A stretch of 64,000 nucleotides of DNA from Halichondria panicea (taxonomy: Eukaryota; Porifera; Demospongiae; Suberitida; Halichondriidae): contig NC_087386.1 in the NCBI RefSeq assembly GCF_963675165.1, forward strand, positions 6,025,566 to 6,089,565, written 5' to 3'. This document shows, one piece after another, positions 13,701 through 26,160 of this stretch (its first letter is position 1; each line of letters starts with the position of its first letter). The notes beneath the pieces were generated by a model that was not told where the DNA came from, made no database searches, and worked only from the letters and a program-made list of their open reading frames with translations. Both the position numbers and the translations under genes were made by a program.

Positions 13701-16700
13701 TAAGCACACAATACACACATAAGCATGCACACACCCACCTATTGATGAGGTTGGCTCTGGTCTTGGGCATGCATTGCTCTGCACTGCTACTCATCAGGTC
13801 AGACACATCACTAGCGAGCACACTCCGAGCTCCTGATTGGTCAGTTCCCATCACATGACCATCCGGAGTACTAAAACTCCGCCCCCATGCGCCACGCCTC
13901 TCTTTCCCACTCAGTGAAGATTTCTTCTTGACAACACTTGGGCGAAACACCACGTCACTGTCACTACTGGAAACAGAGTCACTTCTTCTACAATAGCTAT
14001 CTTTTCGTCTTCCCAATGTTGTTACGCTAGGTAGTTTGAGAAGTGATTGTTGGGAGGCGGTCACTTTCGGCTCGAGCTGGGTTGATACAGTTGTAGCTAC
14101 GGTGCTTAAACTCGTCTGACCGGTTACACCACTTGCGGCTATAACAGGAGCGTTGCTACTAACATTGGTACTGGCATCAGAATAGAAACCAGGTGGTAGA
14201 GGAATCGTGTGTTTGGACGAATCGTTTGAAGATGCTGTTACAGTAGTCAGTTCAAGTTGAGCTGCTTGAGGCGGAAAACTCGCTTGACCGGTTTGACCGG
14301 CCATACTTAATAGTCCAGGTAAACCCGCTTGTCCAGTTAACATTGAGGATGCATTTGAGAACAAACCAGCGGAGAGTCCAGGGTTCATTTGCCCCAGAAA
14401 CAGGTGAGGATGCAATACCATGAGTTGTTGGAGATAGCTTAGTTGGAGAAGATTGTGAGGCTGTAACTCGGCCGGTACGAAGGGGTTGGGGGGTTGTGGA
14501 GTGGGCGGTTGTGAGGGTGTGTGGGTGTGTGATGGTTGTGGGTTGGGTTCAAGGTTGGCTTGGCCGGAGGGTAGTGTGGCAATCTTCCCACCCTCTTCCG
14601 GTAGCCTCACTCGAGGCACAATGTCCGTACTCTGTGAGGTGTGAGGATGTGTGAGAGGTGTGTGTGTGGAGTAGAATTCAGCTACTGCATTACCTCGGGA
14701 AAGCAACACACAGTACACAGTACATGCATGTACATTGTACAGTAGTGCTGTAAAACAAAGCTACATTAAAACAGGCAATCATAGTATCAAAGTTAGCTCT
14801 GGAAACAGGCCACAAAAACCCCACTATTTTTATAGTCCATGGTGATACAACACTTACAGTGACAGGTGTTCCCTCCAGTTGGTAACCGTCGACGTCCCGA
14901 GTGTCTTGATCAGTATCAGGAGTGAACAGAGCCAGTCCTTGCTCCACGAGGATGTCATTGATGTGGATATCTTTAGTGGTGTTCGTGTCACAGAGACAGA
15001 GTGAGAGCATCTTGTTCTGAGATGGAGGGAAGGGGCATTGAAAATATAAAGATGCTGGTAACGTAAAGCGGAAAATTTTTTTATTGGTGACTATAAACCA
15101 CTAAGTTTGCGTGTATTTAACATTACAAATATTCGTACAGCTCAGTGATGTGAACCTATTGCAAATAATTTAGAGGACAATTTGGTGATGCTCTCAATGA
15201 AATGGACTGGGCAGTAGGCCAAATATTCCAGTACATTGCCGTTTTAATTTCCAGATTAATGCTCAAAATACAAAAATAACCATCCATACGATAATTTTAT
15301 AAAGAAGGTATAATGGCCGGCTAACCTTGTAAGCTGTCTTAATGGCTACTATCGGCTTGTCCTTGGTCATCTGAAACAGCAGCTTTGTGGCCTTCATGCT
15401 CCAAGTCTGCATAACACAACGCAACACAGCAGGTAATAATACACAACTGCAGGGCTGGTTTATATTCCACACACACTAGGAGAGCCAGCCAATAAACTGA
15501 AGGGGACAGCTGCAGCAATGCCTGACAGTGTGTACCTCTACAGTTACTATGTCATTAGAATACATGCAATGATATAAACTGAAAGAGAAGTGCATGGAAT
15601 TTATGATTACACTACAGGAAAAGAAGTAGTACTCCAATGCAATAAAACAAGTTCAGCTGTTTGTTTTGGTAATTGCACAGAAGCAATTAAGACACATAAC
15701 TCACGCTGCCAGCTGGCTTGAGGTTGGCCAGTCGACACTGCACGCCTTGGGCAGGGAAGATGAGGTAATAGGCCTTGGGCATACGCAGTGAACCCAGAGG
15801 GACTTGAGAGCTGTTCCCGTAGTCCACGTATTTGACAGTGATCGCGTCTCTGTCCTCGATCTCTTCAATCTCCGCTCTGTACCACGTGCCGTCGTTATCA
15901 AACATGGCACAGCACGGCTGTGTATATGAGAGGGGGGGGGGGAGATGAAAATTGATGCAGGCACGTACAATTATTACGTGTATAATTTGTTGTCAAAACC
16001 GATCCAAAATAGGACTTTTGGATTTTAACACATCATCTTTCAGGCCTTAGCTTTCAGAAAATTATTGTTTTTGGACCAACTAAAGTTATGGCTGTTCAAA
16101 GATGCTCTATTTAACGCTAGGGTTGGAAGTACTAGAATCAGCTCTGCAACTATAATTATAGAGTTGGAGTTTTCATGTTATCAATGCAGCTAAATTTTAG
16201 ACATTATTGAGAGGTCTCTTCCTAAACAATCAAAATATGAAAAATGTTGACATTGGATCAACGGCACTGAAGTTATGGCTGTTGAAAGATCTTCAACTAC
16301 CCCCCCCCCCTTTGTTTGTACGAGGGACTCTTTCAGCTGCCATAACTTGAATACCGTGGATACAAAATCAAAAATGTTATGATTTTCTGAAAGCTTAGAA
16401 AAATACCTTTCAAATGGTATCATCAAAGTTCATATTTGAGCGATAAAAATATTTGCCAATTTGCCTGTACCATGGATAGCCCATGGTCCAAAGGCGAAAA
16501 ATGACAAATTATGGTCCCGACAAAATTTTTGGTTTAAATACATCATTTGAAAGGTCTCTCCCAAAGCTTTCGTAAAATCATAAAATTAACGTTATTGGAC
16601 CAACGGAACTAAAGTTATGGCCGTTCAAAGATGCTCTATATCATCTAACACTAGCTAGGTCGATCCCCTAATAATTATATCTTTAACATTAATAATACAT

Positions 16701-19700
16701 GTATGTTTTACATTACCGTATTACTAGAATGTTTTGCGAGCATCAAACATTTGCAAACTTTGTGAGGGTTGATCAATTCGCAACAATAAAATCCGCTAAA
16801 CCTAAATTATTACTAGTAAATACACCCGATCCTTGCCAGAACGCAATAGTTAGATCGCAAAGGGTCAAATTTTCTGCTGATTTGGCTCATTCGCAAAGGT
16901 TTTTCACTAGCAAAATATTCTAGTAATACGGCAACAATACATGCATGTTTTACAGTACCTGTCCAACATAAGGAGTCCGTATAGAGTAGCTGTCAGAGTC
17001 TAGTCCAGTATAAAACTTTGTTATGTCTTCTTGTAGCTGCTCAAGAGTTTGAGTGGTTTTCTTGCCGAGTAGTTGAACCGTGAAGCAGCTGGGGGTCTTG
17101 ACATGGGCCACATATACCGGGAACATGCTGGGCTCATCGGGGACCTCCTGCATAGCGTAGACAGAGGGCTGTGGGGGGCCAGAGGTGGGCGGGATCGGCT
17201 GTGTGTGTGTGGAGTGGGTGGGGAGTGGTGAGGTGACATACATACATACACTGTAGCAGTATACATTACACTATGTTATTTAATACAGGTAAATAGTGTA
17301 CAAATTATAGCTGTTAAATGGGCTGGAATTGAGTCATGCTGCAACATGCTGACTAATATGTGGTAAGTGTTAGAGTATCCTTATTGACCTGGCACACCAT
17401 CCTTACAGCCCCTTCAGCCGCAGTACTAGCTGTGGTGGCAAGATTAGCTGTGGTCCCTGTGTGTGGTGTGTATAAGACCCACCTTTGTGAGTATATCCAC
17501 TTCTTCAGAGTCACGTTTGCAAAACCTCACCAGAAGCTTTGCCTTGGGAGGTTTGATGAGTTCAACCGATGGTACCCTCTGAAGCAGCTCATTCAGTGAG
17601 TGGAATCCATACTCATAAAACAACAGCTGCTCTGAGTGTGTGCTCTGATGGGCAAACAAGACCATTCACATTCTGTGACTGCATGCACAACACGACAATG
17701 TATATCATTTACTAATTACATTGTCTTTCCACAATCAAGCCTGTGTCAAAATTTTGCATGCGAAACCAACTTTGCATGCAACATTTGCTCAAATCAAATA
17801 CTTTTTAGAATGCACAGCACTGAAAAAAATTGAACCTTCTAAACTAACTACAATTTGTTATCCATAACTATGTGTGATTATATTTACTTACCTGATACAC
17901 ATTCAAGAAGTTCTCAACAACGATTCCATTGGGTTGAGTCCAGAGGAGCTTGTGGATCTTCTGGACCAGCTTGTCAGACACGTACGCCTCAAAGTTAATC
18001 CTGCGCCCTTGAGCAACTGCACGGACACAAACACACACAGCTGTATGATGATGCTGTATGATGACACTGTATGACGCTGTATATATACAATGCTATAATT
18101 ATGATGCTAGAATGCCAAAGCTTAAAGAGAAGAGGGCATGCAACTCAAGACTCATCAAACTTCATACTGTCATTATTTTTAGACATTATGCATGGGCGGA
18201 GTGCTTGACTTTTGCCACTACTGGAGGATTGTATATTCTAATAATTATGAAGTTTGCTGAGAACAATGGGTATAGATAGTGAGTTGCATGCCATGATGAG
18301 GTTACCATGGTGATGTTACTGGATACCAGAGTTTCATGCACTGCATATGCACCTCAGTTTTCCATAATTATATGCACTAATCCTGTTATACTATGTCATA
18401 GTCCAAAACTGCCACATTTTAAAAGAAAATTATTAGTTTATAGCGTTTGTCAAAATTGATGGATTTGCAGAACTTGCAGCTGTATCTAGGAGACATCATG
18501 CACGCACGTACATAGTATAATTATAGCAAGTAGCACTTGAGCATGATAATGCATCATCCTCTGCGCACACATTAAAAACACTTATTGCTAGCTAAGTGTG
18601 ATATATTAAACAATGTGTAGGAGTGCATGAATGACTTGTATATAGTATTGATATGCACAAGTAAACGAGCTCCAACATTCTTACAACTTCATCTACAAGC
18701 ACTTGTACAGTGTACTATGCAGATATTGTTGTGTAGTTATATACATGTAAGGGTCACCTTCGGGGGTAGGTAGTCCCCTGAGGAATACTAGCCAGTCGCC
18801 TAGTCCCGTGGGCCGCTCCACCTGACACACGGAGACAGCAGACACCAGCTGGGCCACACTTGAGTAGCCATACGAGGACACTTGGAGGGAGGTCTGGTGA
18901 TGAGTCTGCAGGAGCAAAGATGATTGTGCATTGGTTATAGCAGAACCAACAATAATAATAGTCCAGCCTTCTCCCCAGATTTAGTTGCCATTGTCACTGA
19001 TAATTATAAGCTAGGTATAATTATGACCAACATGGCATTTATATCCCAGAGAGGCAATCAACACTGAGACTGCATCAGATTAGGCTCCACTGGGCTTGAT
19101 CACGATTGGGCTTGATCACGTGCAAAATTCAACAGTAAAGTCATTGCTGCATGTACTAATTAACTCAATTTTAGCCTAATCGAGGTACTCGTGTCGGACC
19201 TCCTCTGGGACTGCATGATTCAGGACAATACTGCGGGGACAGTATTAGGACTTTGGTTTCACACCAGCATGCAATTTTAATTTAATTTCCTTTTTTGTCA
19301 GCCTTTGAAGGCATTGCTACTCTGCAGCTTTTTGGCTTCTTACCACTGTAGTACCCTACCAGTGTGTGCAGACCTATAGTACCCATAAGAGAGTAGCTTG
19401 AGGTTATACTCATGTGAGCTCACAATATTTGCTTCTCTACCATGTGATATTTTGCATTTTGCGGTAAAAAAAACTGAGCCAAAAAAGGAAAAAAACTGAC
19501 CCTTTGCAATCTAACAATTGCGTTCTGGCAAGGATCGTGTGTATTTACTAGTACTAATTTAAGTTTTGCGATTTTATTTTTGCAAAAGTAATTAACGCTA
19601 GTAATACGGTGCTGGCTCTGTTACTATAGGAACTCACTTGAAATTCTTCCACAAATTTCGACAACCATATGCCACTGGGATTAGCGCGCAGTAGCTCTTC

Positions 19701-20795
19701 TATCTCTTTCACTAGCTTCTTAGGGAGACATCTTCTCACATTTCTGGCAGGCGTCCTCGTCGTCGGTGGTTTTGTCTTCTTTAACTCAGCCAAAAAGCTG
19801 GCTTTATCAATGGCCTCTACTTTCATGGATGAGAATGGAACTGCTAGAGGCGGTGGTTGCTGTGGAGGACGGGTCTCCGTTTCCAATGAGTTTAAACTCT
19901 CCGCAGGACATTTGGAGGAAACATCTAAAAAGGTGGTGAAATTATAACATTTATAACACAGCACATTAATCACCATTAACACATACTAATTACTATTATC
20001 ATCATCAGCTGTGACTTTTATCAATGAAAAAGTAGTGCATGTGCTATTTAATATAAGGCCTGCAATATTATCTTAAAGCAAGAAAACAAACGTACTTTCT
20101 CGATGCTTCAACTCGTCTGATGTCTTACGGTCCTTTCCCAGTTTTGTCCAATTAATCCCGGAAGTTTTAGCAGCTGCATTCTCAGAAGCTGCAGTCACCA
20201 CTAGTCCCCTACCACCCTCAAAACGCATTTCCAACACACTTGGTATCGACTCAATCATTTCCGTGAGATTATTAAATCCACACTCTCTGTAACTGAAGTA
20301 AAATGAGAAGCGACGAGCGAATGCCTCTCGTAGATCGTCTAGCCTGATACCGTTCGGATAAGAGAGAGTAAGACTCGTCAGCTGCTTCTTGAGACCGGAC
20401 GGGACTTCGGTTACCGGGGCTTGAGCGGACTTGGAGCTACTTGCAGTAGCCTGTTCTCCAGTGCTGCTAGTACTGGGATCACAGGAACGTTGAGAGCTAC
20501 CGAAACTTGAGGTTGACGATTTCTGTTTGGACACTAATTTCGAGATATTCCGAGTGGCTGGATCAGGGACGGCAGTAAGTGTTGTACGATCCCTGCCCCT
20601 GGATACAGTGAGGATACTGGATAAAGAATTCAGATAGCTCATGAGAGTGGAGTGTCCAAATGATTCGTATGGTATTTCACTGTTTGCAACATATCTGTAG
20701 TCTTGCACAAGTTGACGCGGTGAGCAGCCACCTTTGGAGGAGATGAGCAATGCTTTAATTGTCTTCTTCACCGTTTCTTCACTAGCCTGCGACAT
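7779..20795 (-). CDS. TDRD5-like: LOTUS- and Tudor-domain protein, TDRD5/TDRD7-like
   Basis: Thirteen exons close in frame to 2026 residues: 20795-20096, 19924-19638, 18905-18758, 18016-17892, 17644-17483, 17198-16959, 15917-15705, 15406-15326, 15016-14858, 14631-13739, 13458-13198, 11079-10924, 10434-7779. Four LOTUS/OST-HTH domains are visible at about residues 8-80, 135-210, 295-365 and 385-460; each has a helix plus a NPxGI- or YPNGI-like turn and a conserved YGF/YGY segment. An extended Tudor domain (about 480-700) has WYRAEIEEI and VKYVDYGN, the aromatic-cage signature. Family members organise germ granules and support piRNA-mediated transposon silencing. One Tudor rather than three favours TDRD5. 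After residue 1000 a conserved-looking helical block (HDHARF..WLWESDLLQLKLRQ) precedes an 885-residue Pro/Ser/Gln-rich tail. The tail contains a short repeat (HGVEGVYPLP) and PPGFPPR. The exact start of exon 6 (17198 or 17168) is uncertain. Head-to-head with SNRNP35. Confidence 0.85.
11081..11106. repeat. (TG)n microsatellite abutting a 3' splice site
   Basis: A run of TG dinucleotides on the plus strand reads as (CA)n on the transcribed sense strand. It runs directly into the AG acceptor of exon 12 of the LOTUS/Tudor gene at 11080. Confidence 0.9.
11200..12640. repeat. tandem cluster of a dispersed fold-back repeat
   Basis: The intron between exons 11 and 12 of the LOTUS/Tudor gene holds about four head-to-tail copies of a roughly 330-340 bp unit. 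The landmark TTTTTGACATTGGATGAACG recurs near 11205, 11546, 11883 and 12213. Each unit contains a left arm (TTTTCTGAAAGCTCAGAAAA...CCTTTCAAATG) and a right arm that is its reverse complement (CATTTGAAAGGTCTCTTTCT...). Between the arms lies a CCATGG-centred segment. Divergent copies continue to about 12850. The same element is found elsewhere in the window near 16.0-16.6, 21.5, 42.2 and 50.3 kb. Confidence 0.85.
16005..16645. repeat. fold-back repeat copies in the LOTUS/Tudor gene
   Basis: Two adjacent, diverged copies of the dispersed repeat, recognised by GATTTTCTGAAAGCTTAGAA near 16380 and CATCATTTGAAAGGTCTCTC near 16541, with the CCATGG core near 16471. They lie in the intron between exons 6 and 7. 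Confidence 0.75.
16714..16933. mobile_element. MITE-like element, family A (about 220 bp)
   Basis: Terminal inverted repeats TACCGTATTACTAGAAT and ATTCTAGTAATACGGCA enclose about 190 bp with repeated GCAAA motifs. Two more full copies lie in VAV introns and a fragment near 19.5 kb. There is no coding capacity. TA at the ends fits a Tc1/mariner-like TA target, but this is inference. Confidence 0.75.
19048..19208. mobile_element. MITE-like element, family C
   Basis: The right end TGTCGGACCTCCTCTGG and the internal CACGTGCAAAATTCAACAGT are shared with the copy at 25.2 kb. The left end (CAGAGAGGCAAT) is degraded. It lies in the intron between exons 2 and 3 of the LOTUS/Tudor gene. Confidence 0.55.
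19481..19612. mobile_element. family A MITE fragment
   Basis: Shares the internal block CCCTTTGCAATCTAACAATT plus the CTGGCAAGGATCGTGTG segment with the full-length copies, and ends in CTAGTAATACGG. The left end is missing. Confidence 0.65.
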
Positions 20796-20918
20796 CTTCT
20801 ACGGGCCGTAGCTATACAACACGACTCAAATAGCATAATTATAAATAATGAAGATTCAAGAATGAACCCATGTGGGTTGCACAACGCGCATGTGCGAATC
20901 AATAACGCGTCATAAAAA
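20796..20918. promoter_or_regulatory. bidirectional promoter (LOTUS/Tudor gene / SNRNP35)
   Basis: Only 123 bp separate the divergent start codons of the TDRD5-like gene (-) and SNRNP35 (+). Both promoters must lie here or overlap the first exons. Inferred from gene geometry. Confidence 0.55.
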
Positions 20919-23550
20919 ATGTCTACCGAGAAGCAAGACCTTGAAGTAGCTGTCCCATGGCACCCCCTAGTTGTGGACCATGGGTTCTATTCCCCTCTCA
21001 TGTCTGGTAGTATTGATGGCACTGATTCTACTCCACATGACAAAGCTATCAGAAGAGCTCTGGAAGCCAGCTGTAGGGTGTAGGGTCATATACCATATCG
21101 GGTAAATTTGGCGAAGGAAGGAGGCAAATTAACTATTGGCAATATTGCCGATCATGCTGCATTTCAATATTTATCACATGCGATACACTGCAAGCCTGAC
21201 TACAAGCTAAAATATTGATTTCACCTTGTTTCGCCAAATCGCCAAATTTACCCACTATACGGCATGCGGTAGTACTGATATTAAACCTAATCATTTTTAT
21301 GCACTATTTTTTCTTCAATTACAGACAGAGTTGACAAAAAAGTACAAAGTGATCCAGAGAAGACCATTTTCATTGCTAGGCTGAGTCACAGAACTACCCA
21401 AGGCAAGTGGCAAAAGAACTTTCTTGACTTTAGTTCTGGTGACCCAATTTTCATTGAAAGCTTTTTCAGTTGGTGTGTTCAATCAATTATCGATCCATTT
21501 TTGGCAAAATACCATAAGCTCATTCATTTACCGAAATGAGTAATATTGAAAATTTGAGAGTTAAACATTCAAGAGCTCCTTTTAAGCTTTCAAAAAAATC
21601 AGAAAGTCATTGAAATTGAATCACTGCAATACAAGTTTTGGCCGTTCAAAGATGCTACACTGAACACAAATTAGCTGTAATTGTACATGTACATGTAGAC
21701 GCGCTGTGTACGTACATGTACATGTAGACGCGCTGTGTACGTACATGTACATGTAGACGCGCTGTGTACGTACATGTTATACATGATGGTTACAGTAACT
21801 ATTGTGGTCTTGATTGCAGAGGTGTTGTGTAGGGCCTTCACAAAGTACGGAGAGATTAAGAACTGTCATCTTGTTAGAGATATTGGTGAGTTGGTGATGT
21901 ATTGTTCTTTGTGCCCATGTTATGACCTTTGACCCCCGTGTAGTAACTGGCAGATCATCAGGATATGCATTCATTGAGTTTGAAACAGTTGAAGAAGCAG
22001 AAACAGCATACGAGGTTGGTTAGTTTTTAACGTCAACAAAATGTAACACCATCATTCATCTATTCAAGACGCCACTCTAATATAAACGCCACTTGGACAC
22101 ATCGCCCGCCCACATAGCACCGTATTTGTTTTGTGTTTATAATCGTAGTCTCACAAACATAATAGTTTTAGTGGCCCCTTAAAGGTATCTGTTTGATATT
22201 GTGTAGGCTTGTACTTTTTGTACTTATTGACAATTAACGTGCAGTGTATCACATACAGGAGTGCCATGACATATGTTCCTCACTTGCAGGAGTGTCATGA
22301 CATGTTCCTGGATGGGTCACAGCTGGTGGTAGACTATGAGGCTGAGAGGTTGCTGCCAGGATGGGTACCACGGAGACTGGGTAGGTCACACCTGCATTGT
22401 CAACCAGTCTATACTGTATAGCGGGTATATTTCAAGGGTATAAAGTTTCGCAGAAAGACAATTGAAAAGGTGTTTGTGGATTTAATTTTCGCAAAATATC
22501 CTGTTACAGCATGCATGCAATATTAAATTTGTGGGTATAAATGTTCACAGTTAGTACGCAACATCTACACACATCATGTGTTTGGACCTGTGTTAGCTGG
22601 CCACCTCTTTACTACAGCCACTAGCTGTTGGTTAGCCTCGATTCCAGGCCGCGAAGAGAAAGGCGTTTTATTCGCGGCCTGGAATCGAGGCTAGCTGTTG
22701 GTCTGCCATAATGGTGATCACCAGATTTCACTGTCAGTAATAAATTTATTTTGATAATTTTATGTTATATTTGTCTTTAGGTGGTGGTCTCGGTGGTAAG
22801 AAGGAGTCAGGTCAGCTGAGGTTTGGTGGGAGGGACAGGCCATTCAGAAAACCAATGTAAGCACATCACTCAGAAAACTAAACTCTTCAAACATTAAATT
22901 CATTGTACGCATTATCAACGGCTCTTTATCAGCGTTATCTTGCACTCCTGGCATTATCAACGGCTCTTTATCAGCGTTATCTTGCACTCCTGGCATTATC
23001 AACGGCTCTTTATCAGCGTTATCTTGCACTCCTGGCATTATCAATGGCTCTTATAAGCGTTATCTTGCACCCCTGGCATTATTGATGGCTCTTTATAAGC
23101 GTTATCTTGCACCCCTGGCATTATTGATGGCTCTTTATCAGCGTTATCTTGCATTATCAACGGTTCTTTACAAGCCCTTGTGGTAACTATTGGCTGGCTA
23201 CCTGTTTAGTTTGCTTTGTCCCTCTAACCACCAAAACATGTATATAGGATATAGAAACTGTTTTGTTTTGTTTTAATGTGGTCGTATGGGAAATCCATTT
23301 GAAGCACTGGTAATCATTATACGTACACACGTGCACTCCCTTCAGCCTCTTGAGCAGACCAGCACATGGCACCTACAGTGACCGTGCTACAGACCGAGTG
23401 GACGGGCAGTCTAGAAGGCCCCCATCCCATCGTCATAGGGGAGAGGGGTCTCATCACAAGGGGGATGGGCCTGGTCGCTATAGGGAGGAGTCACGAAGAC
23501 GTCACAGTAGAACTGGCCGCTCTAGAAGCAGGAGCAGACCTAGATACTGA
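20919..23550 (+). CDS. SNRNP35: U11/U12 small nuclear ribonucleoprotein 35 kDa protein
   Basis: A component of the minor (U12-type) spliceosome U11 snRNP, related to U1-70K. Seven exons (20919-21072, 21325-21402, 21820-21885, 21944-22014, 22290-22380, 22781-22856, 23346-23550) give 246 residues, the same length as the human protein. The N-terminal [20 protein letters not shown] block precedes an RNA-recognition motif. RNP2 is IFIARL and RNP1 is SSGYAFIEF. It is followed by the family hallmark [20 protein letters not shown] and [11 protein letters not shown], and a C-terminal RS-like tail ([19 protein letters not shown]). Intron 2 uses a GC donor (CAAG|GCAAGT at 21403). Introns carry an inverted-repeat MITE, a 42-bp minisatellite and a long hairpin. 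Confidence 0.95.
21091..21264. mobile_element. MITE-like element, family B
   Basis: Ends TACCATATCGGGTAAATTTG and AAATTTACCCACTATACGG are inverted repeats. It lies 18 bp past the first donor of SNRNP35. Related elements sit at 34.1, 35.7 and 39.9 kb. Confidence 0.7.
21683..21778. repeat. 29-bp tandem repeat, about 3 copies
   Basis: The unit contains TACATGTAGACGCGCTGTGT and recurs every 29 bp in SNRNP35 intron 2, about 40 bp before the acceptor. It is rich in self-complementary TACATGTA. Confidence 0.85.
22621..22702. mobile_element. perfect hairpin flanked by 12-bp direct repeats
   Basis: A 23-bp arm (22633-22655, core GATTCCAGGCCGCGAA) and its exact reverse complement (22671-22693) are separated by 15 nt. 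Both sides are flanked by the direct repeat CTAGCTGTTGGT (22621-22632 and 22691-22702). The layout resembles a very small fold-back element with a target duplication. It lies in SNRNP35 intron 5. Confidence 0.7.
22910..23165. repeat. 42-bp minisatellite, about 6 copies
   Basis: The unit contains CATTATCAACGGCTCTTTAT followed by CAGCGTTATCTTGCACTCCTGG. The first three units are near identical and the later ones have small deletions and substitutions. It is in the last intron of SNRNP35. Confidence 0.9.
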
Positions 23551-23643
23551 AAATATTAGTCTGTTTATTGTTGTTACTGTGAAAGGGTCATTTTCCTCCC
23601 CTTTATGTATTATACATCATTGCGATTCGAATCATAAAAATGT

Positions 23644-23667
23644 TTTATTTACACAATCAAAAATAAA
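23644..23667. terminator. interlocked convergent poly(A) signals
   Basis: AATAAA on the plus strand at 23662-23667 serves SNRNP35 (112 bp past its stop). AATAAA on the minus strand at 23644-23649 would serve the CARD gene (about 204 bp past its stop). If both are used, the two 3' ends overlap. Confidence 0.5.
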
Positions 23668-23852
23668 CATCATTGGTACAATGAAAACGATAAAAAAAAT
23701 GTCCACATTACTTATACGTACATATATATATATACAATTATTATGTGTTCGCTAGATAGATAAATCAGTTTCAAAACGTGTGAGAGTTGTTTTTTTGTAA
23801 ATTCGATCGATGATAATTATATGATTAAGCAATACAGTTCGGCGAGTGCAGT

Positions 23853-25846
<1,994 letters not shown>

Positions 25847-26160
25847 GATAGATCTCTTGAAGAAATAGGAGATACCTCTTCTATATCAAAGATACGTCTT
25901 GTTCAGATCAGCTAGAACACACTATCGTCTCGCACTTTCGCTGAATCTTCCCGGATCCCTAAGCTTTAGAACTTTGACCCTGATGTAATCGATTGAATCC
26001 AGTGGGGGCAGTCCCCAAACATCACGTGATCTAGTAGTAAGGAAATGGCTGATAGATACACAGTGTATAGTGTTAATACTGAGTAAATAAACTCGTCGGT
26101 GTATAGTTCTATGTCTACTTTAGCCGTCTATCAGACATCAGAGAGACAGGACCTAAAGCA
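25847..26160. promoter_or_regulatory. bidirectional promoter (CARD gene / VAV)
   Basis: 314 bp between divergent start codons of the CARD protein gene and VAV. A short upstream ATG frame in VAV's leader begins at 26111 and stops at 26170, overlapping the VAV start at 26161 in another frame. It could act as an uORF. Inferred from geometry. Confidence 0.45.

Noticed and set aside
16699-16923. Open frame of 74 residues near 16.7 kb
   Set aside because: Lies entirely within the family A MITE; the same frame recurs in the copy at 29.3 kb because the sequence is a repeat.
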